A stretch of 64,000 nucleotides of DNA from Ischnura elegans (Eukaryota > Arthropoda > Insecta > Odonata > Coenagrionidae), in the NCBI RefSeq assembly GCF_921293095.1, contig NC_060257.1, positions 93,361,449-93,425,448 of the forward strand, written 5' to 3'. A program made the translations under genes and the position numbers. Below the pieces are notes generated by a model. It did not search any database. It saw only the letters and a list, made by a program, of their open reading frames with translations, and was not told the origin of the DNA. Shown here one piece after another: positions 11,388 through 24,639 of the stretch. Numbering within the stretch: position 1 is the stretch's first letter; each line of letters starts with the position of its first letter.

Positions 11388-13310
11388 TTCAAACTGAATC
11401 GATTTGCATAAAGATTTGTGTTTATACTAATCATACCTCCTTTAAAAATGTTTTTCAAACCGAATCGATTTGCAAAAATATTTCGGATTAGACTAATCAT
11501 ACCCCGTTCTTCAAAATCTATATAATGCTGAAGGGCGCGTTTTATTTTTAGGGGTGAAAACTACCCCTAAAAGCTGAAACTTAAAAAGTTATTTTTTAAT
11601 GCTAAATACGTGTAAAATTTAGTTCAAATTATATGTATAATTATTTTTTTTGTTTGGAAAAGAATTTTAAGGCGTTTCAACCCATAATCATCAACCCTTA
11701 CTGGGGGTTAATGCAAAAAAAATTATTTACCCTAAAAATAAAAATTATGTATCACATTGTATCTTGTTATTCACTTTCTTACTCCTTTCATTATGTATTC
11801 ACTTTTTTCTCTCATGATTTTAATCACAGCACAGAATAACAATACCAACACAATAACAATAGGATAAACAGAACAAACTTCGTAATGGTAACATAAACAA
11901 ATAAATGTACATTTATGTAGACATTACATGAAACACAATCAAACGGAGACTGTATGGCTTCCAGTCTTCCCACCACATGCATGCTCACAGGTCACTGTGA
12001 GCGAGAGCACACATACTCACATATGTGTATGTATATATACATCTTATGGGTATGTGTGTTTATTTTGTAGCAAATTTGAGTGTATCGTTAGCTTATAACG
12101 TAAAAGACACGAAGAATATGCTGATTATGAGGAATATTATGCTCTGAATTGTGGATTTCGAATTTTTCGAAAATAAATTTGATTGGTATTTCAAACATAG
12201 CTCCTTTATTTTTTATGATAGAAAGTTCATTTAAATTGTATTTTGTAGGGTTTTTACTGACTACAAGGTCATGCGAATTAAATTTTTTTCGAGTCATTAA
12301 TTTTGAAAGGGGAGGGATTTAAGGGTTTAAATAGGGTGGAGCTTCCTTGGAAATAGAAGTTTTAATTATCAATATCTCACCAAATATTTATTATATAGAA
12401 AATTTAAACACACCAAAATATTTGAAAATAAAGGAGCTACAATTTATCACTCGTGCATTTTTTTTATATCTCCAGCTTTTTTGAGGAGAAAAAAAGAACA
12501 TTTTTAACGAAATTGTAAAAAATGACTTTTCACTTTTTCCTTCAATTTTTTCAAAATTTAGAGTTGTAAATTAAAAAAACTTCTAGGATCAATTAACAAT
12601 ACTTAAATAAAGAGAAATACTGAAGGGCATTGATCAATTTTGTCTAGCGTGGTAATAAGGAGTTGTTTTCACTGATTTTTTCGTACAAAAAAGTAGAGAC
12701 TGATCTTATTTTTAATCATAACTCGCTCAAATTTCATGATAAAAAATATTTTTTCTCATTATAAGAAAGTTTTTTAAAACACTTTAAAACATATTACATA
12801 ATTTTTCCTCGAAAATTACATTTTTCCCGCTATTTAGTATTGAATCTTTCAAATTTAGCGTATGACAAACAATAGATAGCCATCAACAAGTTGTAGCTCG
12901 GTCTGAATTGGTCATAAAGGAAATCTAAAATAAGATTTTTATTAAATTTTTTACAAGCTACAGTTTTGTAATTCACAATTTCCTAATAAAATAAATACTT
13001 TTCAAGTTATTTGCCTATAATCGATTAAAATCGTTGATTTTTTCGTCAAAAAACTGTTACTTTCAATCGCAAATAACTTGAAAAATATTAATTTTACGCA
13101 AAAAATTGAAAGAACATTTTATTCTTAGAATGTATTTTTCTATCGATTCCTGTGGTCAAAATATAATTAAAAATTTCCACCCCCGAGATGGGGTGGAAAC
13201 CACCCCCAGGGTAAAAGCGCCCGTCGGCATGATATAGATTTTGATTCTTGGTATATTCCCTACTTATTATGAAAATTTCAAGAAAATCGATTCAGTTTGA
13301 AAAAATTGCA
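11388..13310. mobile_element. Non-autonomous element with long inverted ends
   Basis: The segment from TTCAAACTGAATCGATTT (11388) through GAAGGGCGCG and AGGGGTGAAAACTACCCC (about 11560) recurs in inverted, diverged form at about 13180-13310, ending in GAAAATCGATTCAGTTTGAA. The 1.6-kb middle is very AT-rich and encodes nothing recognisable. The left end repeats the same CAAAC-GAATCGATTTGC motif twice, 70 bases apart. The superfamily was not identified. Confidence 0.55.
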
Positions 13311-15466
13311 AGCCAAAATGCTTCATTTCCTGGACTATAGGGCACAACTCCTGTAATGGCATGCCCATGTATTTTGCAACAAAACACTCAAAAGTGTATG
13401 ATAAGATATGAAAATAAATCTTCCTTCTTAGTTAGCTTCAAGTCAGCTAGATATTGATATGACTTTTGTCAACAGCAGGCTCTTCATTCAGTCCACTTTT
13501 GTCTCAATGCAATTCCGTGAAAGATTTACTACATGACATCTCTGTTAGCCTAACTGAAATATGCCATGGAATAAACTTACAATTTCCACACACTTAGGTA
13601 TCAATATCCTTAAATTGGAGATAAATGTGAATGACATAAATAGCTTAGTTGTTATTTTTTACTACCTCATCATATACTTGGGAAATTAACATAATTATAG
13701 AATGATTGCCATACATCTGAATAATAGTTACAAAAATTTAGCATGCATGAATCACCTAAGTTTATTCACAAGTCCTTTGATGTGTTCTCTCTAAACAAGT
13801 GGACTGGTAGCAGTATTGTATGGTAATAAATGAGAAAAATGGCTCATACTTTTGACAAGATATTAAACAGAAGGTAAATAATATTTTAAAAGAACATACC
13901 ATGCACCTTTTAAAAGTGATGTAAGAATCTTTCTCAGACTTGAACATTCATTAAAATCTTAGGTAAGGAGTGTTCTTGGAAATCATTCCCGCAAATTAAG
14001 GACTTCTAAGGATATTTAAACAAGAAAGCTCTGACACTAGGTCGTAATTACAGTAAAATTTTACTCTTTTTATGCCAAAATAATGAAATATCTGATTTAA
14101 CAGTTGCTTGTATACCTCTATCAGACAACTTAAGGCAATCATGTTTCACTAGAATGTGTAAAGCCGTCAACAATCCACATTAACCACTACTCAACTGGTA
14201 GATAACCAATCACTCATGGCATAAAAGTTGCACATCATTACCAATATGTATATTGGTAATGATGAAATGTGTATATGCCAAAGAGGGATACATGCATTAA
14301 GAACTCATTAGAGTCATCGTATCAACACACAACAAGCAAAGAGGGAAAAACTAGTTAACCAGGCCAAATATATGTCAGCTGCTCTAGAGCATTAGAATAA
14401 AGGAGCTTCCATGCTATTGAATAGATTGAGAATTCCATATCAGCAACTCACCATCACATTTGATGTAAAGAGCACAAAAATATACCCACATATGTGAATT
14501 ACCAGATTAAAGCAACGGAATAGGTAGTTAAGAGGTAATCATTTAAAAAATTACTTTTGAATAAAATACATCAAGGACAGGTAAACACTAACAGATGTGA
14601 CTCTGTTATAACTAGCTATGTGGAGCAACATCAAACACTTGCTATAAATAATAGTCCGGATGACAACCCATGGAATCAGTTTTAACATATATAAGTTCAA
14701 TATCATTCAGTCTGGCCTTTGAAAATGAATATAGAAAAACAGACAACAAGCTAGAAAATTTAAGAAAAAAATACATTTTGCTACTCCTGATATATTCTCT
14801 CATTAGGCAAAATACAAGGTGACACCACAAAGCCAATGCAGAAGATGATTGCTGGGAATATAATGCTGCACAGTGCACATGCTTCTCCTGCTTAGGTTAT
14901 TTGGACTTGAAATGCAATAATTGTATCTTATCGTTGTAGCAATTGTTCCATTATACAGCCATCAATTCAGAAAAACCTGATGCAACAGGCAGCGATGAAT
15001 CTGGAACAAAGGGATAATCTTGGTGACATTAACTGAGTGAACTTGAGTAAAATATGAGAATAAAACAATCACCACTGGCATTCACATAACATGTACTACA
15101 ATTTAATGCAAAATATATGTACTGCAGAATACCTTGGTAAAAGGACTATCCACTTAGAAAATAAATAAAACTCATCCATACAATATTAAGGGTGGAATTT
15201 AGTACCAAAATATTCTTAGGCACTCAATTTAGGAGGACCTGAATTCAAGATATTGCCCACCCTGTTCCTCTAACTGATGCACCCAGATGATGAGCCAAGA
15301 TATGAAGAAACATTTAAGCACATTATTGAATAAGACACTCAAGTTTAATGCAGTAGAAGCATAATTATAATTGAATCCAAAGTATATTAATCAAGAAAGG
15401 ATACTGAATATCAAAGTGTCAGAATGAATTTAGCAAACACGATGGTAGTTCTCAAATCCGACACAG
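13311..15466. other. AT-rich non-coding stretch
   Basis: No gene or recognisable element is seen. A perfect 33-base inverted repeat (ATCATTACCAATAT and its complement) lies near 14234-14266. Confidence 0.5.
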
Positions 15467-15597
15467 TCATGGGCCACCAAAACAGCTTAACATAAGAGTA
15501 ACCAGTGACTCAATTTAATTACTCCAGAAGGATTTTGAAAACACTTTTTCAATATAAAGTACCAATGTGGATGCTATGACGTAATGAAAAATGGTAT

Positions 15598-16932
15598 TTA
15601 TTATTAATTATTTCTTGTCTCACTCTTGTAATTATGTCATGTTACTCAAGAATTCTGTTGAATTCCAAACATCACTCTTGAAGTTATCATTTACAGAGTG
15701 ATAAAATGTATGTTCTTGTTAAAACTATTTTTGAGTGATATTTCTTGAAAACTATTGTCTCAATCAATAAACTTTTTTCAATATTCAGTTCAATTCTAAC
15801 CACTGAATAATGGTTTTTTGTGAATTTCATGGGGGGTTAAACAGTGGGGGTTCATCCAGTGAAAACCAGTGGACCTGTGATGCCTCGATAAGTTTTCCTG
15901 GCATTAATCAGTTCTTGGTGGACGTGTCTTTGTCCACAAGTTCAAGCAATTTTTGTGGTCATTTTCCCACAGAGGATGTGGCATTTTTTAGTGTTCCCCC
16001 CCCCAAAAATTTCTGGTACCCCTCCCCCCCAGAAATTCTTCGAACTTCCTCGAACTTCCTCCGAACTTAGCGCGAAAAGGATTTTTCGCGCAAAAGGCCT
16101 GTCGCAAAACCCTGTCTCGCAAAATCCTGTCTCCGGAAAATGCTGCCTCCGGAAAGCAGCATCCGAAAGCCAGCACCGAACCCAGCCTACCTGCAATCCA
16201 AGACTTATATAGGACTACTGCGGAGGAATACTTACTCCTTGGCAAGCAAGGGGAAATCGGTGCTAAGGCCTTAGTATTGCACTTGGAGTGAGAAGTTTTA
16301 CCATTGTCCTATCACAACTCTCTCTCCCTCCAACACCTCACCCCAGTATCTCCCTCCCCTCCATGTGTTCCAATGAATATCCCTCTGATTCATCTAATGT
16401 CTCCAACCCAGAAGTTGAGGGGAAAATTCTGGCGGGTATGCTGTTGTCTCAAAACCAGGGAATGGTGTTTTGCGGAGCGGCCGTTTCTGCAGGAGCAGTG
16501 ACGCATCAGTGGCGCAGTAGTTGAATTCGCCTGGCTACCCCTCCACTCCCTGGAAGAATCCCTCCCCTCACATGCTGTCTTGTCCTGTATAGCCAAGCTC
16601 TTTTTGGTCGTGGACTGCTCGGAGACACATGTCTAGTGAGACATGGCAAATTTTGAGCAATTATTCTGCTGGTATTTAGCTGGTAATGTTTCCTCTGGGA
16701 TCATGAATTACTATCATTGTTTTCTGTAATACTTCTGATTTTTTGAATACTCTACTTTGAATAGATATCGTACGGTAATAACTCGTAAATTATTTTTTGC
16801 TACCTTTTTCTTGTGAGCTGTTTTTCTTGTTTGTGGAGTCTTTCCCTGATCCAGCTTGTGACCGACGGTTGGAGTATTTCCCTTGTCTGGACTTACGTGA
16901 AAAATCAACCAGATTTTACGACGTAACGTCAC
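15598..16932 (+). mobile_element. 1.33-kb repeat, copy 2, inserted with 8-bp target duplication
   Basis: The insert is flanked on both sides by AATGGTAT (15590-15597 and 16933-16940). The paralogous site at about 28064-28090 has a single, near-identical AATGGCAT and no insert, so the boundaries are read directly. The body is the same 1.3-kb repeat found at 9829-11194. An 8-bp duplication fits hAT- or P-type integration, but no terminal inverted repeats are visible, and an LTR origin would normally give 4-6 bp. Its class is therefore open. Confidence 0.75.
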
Positions 16933-18767
16933 AATGGTATAACTGAAAAATTGTCAATATCAGCAATGTTTTTGATTTGTAAATTAGTTCACAGACCCCA
17001 AGAATACAATGAAGCTATGAAGGGAAAGTAGAGATATCACTTGCTTATGCATGCTTGCCACTTTTTACTTACAATTAGTACAAATGTGAACCAATAATTA
17101 AAGAGTATGTTTAATTACCACTTTATTTTAATAATTATACTTCAGGCAGTGCCTGACATTGAGAACCTATACTATTGAATGGACGATAAGGATACATGAA
17201 TGCTTTGTTGATGCAATTCCCTAATAAATGCCCTGGAATCACTTTATCAATCCACCAGTTATTTGTAAGAAACATTTCCAATAAACCCATTTATAAAGGG
17301 ATCGATATTACTTGTACAATCATATTTGTAAAGCCTAGATCTAATAGGTAATTGTTTCTCAGGCTGGTTAATAATCTAAACAGGACAACCGCTAGTGCTA
17401 CTATTGAATAATTTCAAAATTTAGTCATCATAAGAAGAGATAAGTGGGCAGTAAACTTGTGTTAAAAAAGTGCTACCTGTTGAGCGAAGGTATGTTGGTG
17501 AAAGCAAAGGATGATGGAATTGAAAATGCTACTCAAGATGAACAAAAGAAAACAAAGTCCAACAACCAGATGACTGAAAGACAGTAACCCAATAGAACGG
17601 TGACACAATACTTCGTTATCACCAATAGTAATACCTTGCACTCAAAATGCACTGACACTGATAACAACATAAACACACTCTCTCAGCAAATGCCAAGAAT
17701 GGTTTGAATAACAGTACAACCTTAATACGTACATACCACACTCGATGGCTCTTCAACTTCAGCAAAGGAAAAGACTTCAGGCGACACCAGTGGCATGTCC
17801 TCATCAGCCGGTAATCGAATATTAGACGCCTCCTCTTTGGCGTAATAGGCTTAGGACAATTTGCGACGTCGAAAATCGTCGGAACATCATTGGGCTTTTA
17901 ATATTTTCCAGCCTTCCTTCCGAGTGGATTCAAATTTTGATTCGTATACGTGCACCTGTGGCAAGGAAAACGAAGATAACTCGCAGGAATATGTTTTAAT
18001 AATGCTTAAATGGCTAAATAATTACGTGCATGCATTATGTAATGTATGTTGACTATAATATTAATCAAGGAAGATTTTGCGGCTTCTAAATCGCATGAAA
18101 TTACAAGGTGTAAAATCCGACATGGATTCGAGTTCAATTGCCTACAAGCATTCGTTAACAACAACATAGTTACAAAAAGGACATGAATATTACATGATTT
18201 CAGCAAGTCTTTAATAAAAACTGGTATCATTGATTGTATCACACGTGAAGTTCCTCATGATATTTCAAACGTGAAAGTACTTATATGTTACAGGTATAAC
18301 TTTCAAGGACATTTACAAGTATAACTTTCACGTGACGAAATAATAACAACTTACCACATTCCATCATGTAAATAAGTTGCGTATTCTAGTTTATAGTTTA
18401 AATTAATCAATTGAATGTAGCACGGGTTACTTATATCAGTATTACGGCACTATCAAAGTTTAAAAACCATTGACACAAATAACCTTATACCTATACATGA
18501 AAAACTCTCAACAATAGCAGGAATTATTATGCACTCTTCTGTTTACACTACGTACAACGTAAAACTGATTGGCAAAGGTATTAATCTTTGAAGTAAATCA
18601 CAGCCTTTCATCAAATTAAGCCGAAACTAAGTAAGAACTTGATCTTCATATGAATACTTACCCAATACATTGAATTACATCATCTTCTAACTCACCTCAC
18701 AAATAGTGGAAGACGACTACGGTTGCCACTCATCCATCCCCCACATTTGTAGCCATTTAGCCCTTAC

Positions 18768-18848
18768 CTGAGGATTACAAGGAAAAACAAAAGCGCGATA
18801 CACATCCCCACAACTAATGGAAGAGTTTGGTGCAGAAGAACCGCCCAT
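18768..18848 (-). CDS. 27-codon first exon in hAT-like copy A
   Basis: Read on the minus strand, ATG opens MGGSSAPNSSISCGDVYRAF and so on, 27 codons, and ends exactly at a CAG|GTAAGG donor. Copy B has the same exon, the same length and the same donor, with mostly amino-acid-changing differences. It probably encodes the start of a protein carried by the element, transcribed inward from the right end. The start loosely recalls a THAP domain, but too little is present to claim it. Confidence 0.4.
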
Positions 18849-19309
18849 CTCTCTTATTTATCAATTACAAAAATGGAAAAAACTGCACCAACTCGACGTT
18901 CCTCCTATGCAACAACACAGCCCGCCATTAATGATATGACTAAACATGGCAGGTTGCGACGACTCAACTTCGTAGTTATTATATGGCAATATAGAGGACT
19001 CTGATTATGACAAACACACCCAATCTCAATCTTTTTCTCAATCGGACGCAACCCCTAATTAGGAGAATGGACAGTAGGTGGTGCTAAATACGGTCAGGTG
19101 GTTGGCGGCACACCAAAGAAATGTCACCAGGTCACCAGGCCTCTGAAGGTTAGAACTTTTTTGTTATAGCGCCAGGCGTCTCTGAGTGTACCGCGAACGA
19201 AGCGCTCCTAGCGGTCAGAGTAGACCCAAGATCAGTTTCCTTCTGAGAGCCGTACCGGAAAGGTGTCCTCTGCGCATAAAGTGTTAAGGGAAAGCGTCCC
19301 TATTCCAGC

Positions 19310-22300
19310 ATGGCGGTCCATGAGCGGAATTGCTTCAAGCGGAAGCGTGGTGGCACTTATTGTGCCGCTGCTTGGTGCAATAATTTTTCTGGCTGCAGAG
19401 TCGATCAGCCGTTATCTTTTTTTACGTTCCCGAAGGATAAAATAAGGTAATTGCTTTTAATTTTCAACTATTTAATGCTACGGAATATTCGATTACTAGA
19501 CGTGTGATCTTGCGGTTCTGGTTTTACAGGGCAATGGAATGGCTAAAATTTTCTCTTCGGGAGGATTTGATGGAGAAGGATGTCTCCAAGTTGCGTCTCT
19601 GCAGCGAGCATTTCACCAGGGCCGATTTTCGTTCGTTAACGCCACGTGTGCTTCTGACGAAGGACGCCATGCCGTCGCAGCTAGAGTGGAGAGATTGTAA
19701 GAAGATATCCTACGGCATCTATGATACTGATGCATATTTTAATGTTTTTATGTAGTTTTTCCGTAAATTAATAACCAGTCCGTTAAGCAATAACTAGTGG
19801 TTCAAAAAATTCCTGAGATATATTACGAAACGATATATGTTAATTATAGCTTTTAATTGTTCACCCCCTAAGTCTGCCTAAAGTCGTTAGCCATCCGAAA
19901 ATACTGGCATTTTTTTAAATATCCTTAATTAATGACCTTAATTGTGGAAATAGTGTGAATAATTAATTAAATTCCGTCCAGCAGGCCCTCAGACGCAGGA
20001 AGAAGTGTGCGCGCAGGAGCCCGTACCTAAACCACGGTGAGTTTATACTTTTAATTATATAGTCCGATATTGTACGTTTTCCGGGTTAATACTTTTGTCT
20101 CATTTAATTTGTTTTAATTGGAGCTGAAATTGTGGCTCCCGAATTCAGAGATGAGGATCGAGGCAGTGATGCCTCAGAAACGCGGACGTCCACGTTGAGA
20201 CCTTCATCGCCATCTCAGGAGCCAGGAGATTTTGTACAAGGTGGCATCGTTCCTGGAGCTGAAACACCACATACGAATACACCGGGTAAGTTCCTTCTAA
20301 TTTCTGTACAATGCATATACCCAAGAATTTCCTTCCACGGTGTATTACAGTTTGATTTAGGTGATATTTTATTATTATTGAGATAGCAACTATTTCTTTC
20401 TTGCATTCTGTGACTGATTAATTTCTCTGGATATTTTAATCCAAGGACTTGGTGCTATTTCGGAGCTGCCTAGTCATTTTTGGGGTAGAATTAGCCCTTT
20501 TTTCATCCTTTTATAATTTTTTTGTGCATTTCTTCTAAGAGAAGTAATTTATTTACTTTCAGTTTTGTCAATCTATTGTGGCTCCCACCGTAGTTCCCTG
20601 AGCCATTGTTTATCTTTACATGTATCAATGATTTCTAATAAAGTGCTTGAAAAAGTCATTGAATTAATTTAGATTTTTCTTAAATCTTCTCGGTACTATT
20701 GCAGCCCATGGTACAGGCATTCGCTCTACTCCTCGGAGGCAATGGAGTAGTCGCAGCCAGCCAACTCCACGGACTTCAAAGAGGATTGTATGTTATAGGC
20801 AGTCCATTGATCGTCTACGGACAAATCTCTTCAGGGAAAGGAAGAGGAAGGCTGTCCAGAAAAAATGTGAGAGGAGACAACTGGCTGAAATAAGCCAGAA
20901 ATACCTTCCAACCTCAGCTCACAAACTTTTGATGGCCCAATTAAAATTAAGCCAAGCACGTAAGTATGGTAGGCGATGGTCATCCTACATGAAGGACTTT
21001 GCACTTAGCTTATATTATCATGGACCTAGAGCATATAGGTTCCTACGGAAAACCCTTTGTCTTCCGTCAGTACGGTCATTGATCTCCTGGCAGAAGAAGG
21101 TTGTAGTGATGCCAGGCATTGACAATAATGCCATGGTGGCACTAGAGGAACATGCCAAAAACCTTACAGGGCCTGATTTAATTGTATCCATCATATTTGA
21201 TGAAGTAGCTATTAGAGAGAATTTGTTTTATGACCCTAGTGTAGATAGAATTTTAGGTTATTGTGATTATGGGAATTGTGTGAACTCCACGGTTGGGAAT
21301 CAGTGCCTAGTTGTAATGGTTAAAGGTATTACAAAAAAGTGGAAACAGTGCATTGGTTACTGGATAACTCATAACAGTACTGATGCTGATGTGTTACGTA
21401 GTATAGTATTGGATTGTATTCATTGGGTTAGTGCAATAGGTTTTAAGGTTAAGGTAATTTTGTGTGACCAGGGGCCTCATAATTTAAAGTTGAAGAGAAA
21501 TCTTGGGGTCACTAAACAGGCACCCTTTTTTGACTTTGAAGGGCAAAAGATCTTTTTCATGTTTGACCCCCCTAATTTATTGAAGTCTATGAGGAACAAT
21601 CTCGCACGTTATGACTTTAGTTTTAATGGCAATGTAGTCCAATGGTGTCATCTAAGGAGCTTGTTTGACATGAGTGATCCTCTCAAGCTGAAGATGATTC
21701 CAAAGATCACAAAGTTCCACGTGACTGTCAAGGCTTTCAAGAAAATGTAAGTTAAGTTGGCATCTCAAGTGTTTAGTAATAGTGTTAGTGTAGCCATTTC
21801 TGCTTTCATTGCAATGGGTAAGTTGCCAGATCATGCTGTACACACAGCTGATTTTTTTGAGTTAATGGACAAGCTGTTTGATTCCTTCAACAGCAACCAA
21901 ATTGCATTCCATCCTTTTAAAATGAGGTATGCTATGGGCTGTGACACACCCCACATCCAGTTCCTGCAGGATGCTAAGCATAAGCTGGAGAGGAGTAAAT
22001 TCGTTGGCTGCATGCGGCAGCCACCATGCTTAGCTGGGTGGATCCTTACCATTAGTTGTTTGATTAATCTATTTCATGACTTGAAGGATCATTGCGGCAT
22101 CCCAAAACTATGTACAAGAGTTCTGAACCAGGATGCCTTGGAAAACTTGTTTTCTGTGGTCCGACAACAACATGGGTGTAATGACAACCCAACAGTAATG
22201 CAGTTTGGCAAGGGGTATAAGCACCTCTTGCTGACATCAATTTCCAAACTGTCTAGTTTTAGTAACTGTGAGTTAGATGTAGAGAATTTCCTTGTTAAGA

Positions 22301-22818
22301 TTAGTGACTTTAAAAATATTGCTAATGGTAGCACTGAGTCCCAGCCAGTAGAAGTGGAGGTAGACTTTAGTGATCTTAGAGTTAGTAAAGAGTTAGATAT
22401 AGATGAATTAAATGTTATATACTATGTGTCAGGCTTCATCTGTAAGGTGTTCATGAAGCGCCATGATTGTTCACCTTGCAGGGAAGCCATGGTTAAAAGT
22501 CCTTCTGTAGGGTTTCCATCGGGCCATGAGGTTTTCATGCATTTGAAGGGCAGGGCTGAGGTTGGTGGAAAATTAATTTCAGTCACTGACGATATATTTT
22601 TGCTGATAAAGGAATGGGAGGCCATATTTCAGCCAATTTTTATTGAACAAGCCCATCATCCAAATGTAGGGGCCTCAATCAGGGCCGTAATTGAAAATTC
22701 CAGCGAAAGGTATCATTCGTTTTCCCTCCCTTGTGAAAAGGCAAAGGAGTTGCTACTGCAAATATATGTCAAAATAAGAATCTTTTGGGGAGTTCACTTC
22801 CTCAACCAGGAAAGGTGA
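19310..22818 (+). pseudogene. P-element/THAP9-like transposase, five exons, one stop
   Basis: This encodes a P-superfamily DNA transposase. The exons are 19310-19446, 19530-19696, 19985-20036, 20149-20285 and 20705-22818; all donors and acceptors are canonical and all phases fit, giving 868 codons, close to THAP9 length. Exons 1-2 encode a C2CH THAP domain (YCAAAWCNN, FFTFPKD, RLCSEHF, AMPSQL). Exon 5 carries a basic, probably coiled region and then the RNase H-like core with its P-type motifs: SIIFDEVAIRE, LCDQGPHNLK, FMFDPPNLLKSMRNNL and NQDALENLFSVVRQQHG. A single in-frame TAA (21748-21750) interrupts a conserved stretch; it also creates a GTAAGT donor-like site. Otherwise the frame is open. 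A poly(A) signal lies at 24203. No terminal inverted repeats were found, so an immobile copy or a domesticated gene is possible. Confidence 0.88.
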
Positions 22819-24310
22819 GGTTTGTCGGCATTTAGAAGTTGTAAAAAATTTATTTAAATGTTTAGTTGTTACAATTGTATTTCCAATTGATGTATATTAG
22901 ATAATTAGTTCCCATATGTGTAGTAGTTAGTATCTGTAGTACCTAGTATCTTAGTTAGTTACTTAGTTCAGTAGATAGAATTAATGGGTAGTCTGATATG
23001 TCTCTTTTGCTGATTTAAATGCTACTTGACTTAGATTGTTGTAATTTAGGGAGCTTGGGATGGAATTGCATTAATGGGCTGATCTCATGTCTATGGTTGC
23101 CATTCAGTTCAGTGGGTGAAAATACTGGGTAGTCTGCATTGTCTTATGTTTATCTAAATTGATTGTCTCATGGTTTAGATAGATTGTAATGGGTCATCTG
23201 GAATATATTTTGTCATTATTTTAATGAATTTTCTCTTGGTTTAGATGGATTGTTTTGTAATTTAGGGTTCTCGGGATAAAATTGGATGAATGGGCTTATG
23301 TCATGACTATGGTTGTCATTCAGTTGTGTGGTTGAAATTAATGGGTCATCTGGAATATCTTTTGTCAATATTTTAATGTATTTCTTGATTTAGATGGATT
23401 GTCTTGTAATTTAGGGTGCTTGGGATGGAATTGCATAAATGAGCTGCTCTCATGACTATGGTTGTCATTCAGCTGTGTGGTTGAAATTAATGGGTCATCT
23501 GGAATATCTTTTGTCATTAATTTAATGAATTTTCTCTTGGTTTAGATGGATTGTTTTGTAATTTAGGGTGCTTGGGATAAAATAGGATTAATGGGCTTAT
23601 GTCATGACTATGGTTGTCATTCAGTTGTGTGGTTGAAATTAATGGGTCATCTGGAATATCTTTTGTCATTATTTTAATGAATTTTCTCTTGGTTTAGATG
23701 GATTGTTTTGTAATTTAGGGTGCTTGGGATAAAATTGGATGAATGGGCTTATGTCATGACTATGGTTGTTATTAAGTTGTGTGGTTGAAATTAATGGGTC
23801 ATCTGGAATATCTTTTGTCATTATTTTAATGAATTTTCTCTTGGTTTAGATGGATTGTTTTGTAATTTAGGGTGCTTGGAAGTATATTGTGAGGATAGCA
23901 TAAATGGGCAGGGCTTTGATGATTTAAATTTTTTACTTGTCTTAGTTTGATTGTTCCAATTCCACCCTCTGGGATGATATTATTAAAATATAGGCTTATC
24001 TCATTAGTAGACACTCAATTCAGTAGATGAATTTATAGAGTAATCCAGTGTCTAGTCTGTTGTTTTACCAATGTTACTCTGTTTAAATTATAAAGTTGCC
24101 TTGTCAATGACTTCCCTGTACATGCTTTATCTTTCAGTTTTTGTCATTTGTGTGGCTTTTGAATCATCCAGATTTTTTTCTTTGTGAAATGTTTCTTTTG
24201 ACAATAAAATCTATTTCCTCGAAATACGTGTTGTTATTGACCATGAGTACTTGTACTGCCAGTGACCACAGTAGAGATAGTGATTTATTTCCATGTTCGT
24301 CGAGGAGACC
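22819..24310 (+). other. 3' region of the P-like gene, no further coding
   Basis: This AT-rich stretch runs from the transposase stop to the next element. It holds the 152-bp tandem repeat described separately and an AATAAA signal in GACAATAAAATC near 24200, which may end the transcript. No other gene is seen. Confidence 0.5.
23040..23880 (+). repeat. Tandem repeat of about 152 bp, five to six copies
   Basis: TAATTTAGGG recurs at 23258, 23407, 23559, 23711 and 23863, a step of 149-152 bases, with a more diverged first unit. Each unit contains TTTAGATGGATTGT, CATGACTATGGTTGTCATTC and GGGTCATCTGGAATATC. The inner copies are nearly identical, so the array is recent or homogenised. Confidence 0.9.
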
Positions 24311-24639
24311 CCCTGATAAAAATAAACTCCTCCATTAAGGAGAGGTTTACCCTCCATTGAGGGTACAGGAAGGATAGGTGTACCCTTCCTGTACCCATCA
24401 GCAAGGGTACACGAAGGGTATTTTAGAACATTGGTGGGTACGCCCTCTCCTTCCTGAAGGGTACGGGAAGGGTTTGGCCAGCCTCAATGAAGGGTACAGG
24501 AAGGGTAGGATAAAATAAAAACTAAAAATCCATAAATTAACATAAAAATTTAAAAAATCGCTAATAAACTAAATTAAACGAATGGGGATGAGTTGCAACA
24601 GTGATTTCTAAAGTTATAGGGCATAAAAAAAATTAGCCT

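Larger units (their letters stand above)
15467..19003. mobile_element. hAT-like element, copy A (left end not found)
   Basis: 15467-15597 matches 27945-28075, and about 17830-19003 matches 28735-28934 joined to 32084-33047. The right end, TAGAGGACTCTG at 18992-19003, equals the right end of copy B. The left inverted end was not recognised, and about 16941-17800 has no obvious counterpart in copy B. On the minus strand a 27-codon exon starts near the right end (18848), and a second exon-like frame, containing LPADEDMPLVSPEV, ends at a good donor at 17737. The 1.3-kb insertion at 15598-16932 lies inside this copy. Confidence 0.55.

Noticed and set aside
9746-19011. ATTATGAC at 9746-9753 and 19004-19011 as the target duplication of hAT-like copy A.
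   Set aside because: The sequence after 9753 does not resemble the CAGAGTCCTCTA end, and an 8-base match in AT-rich DNA over 9 kb is easily chance.
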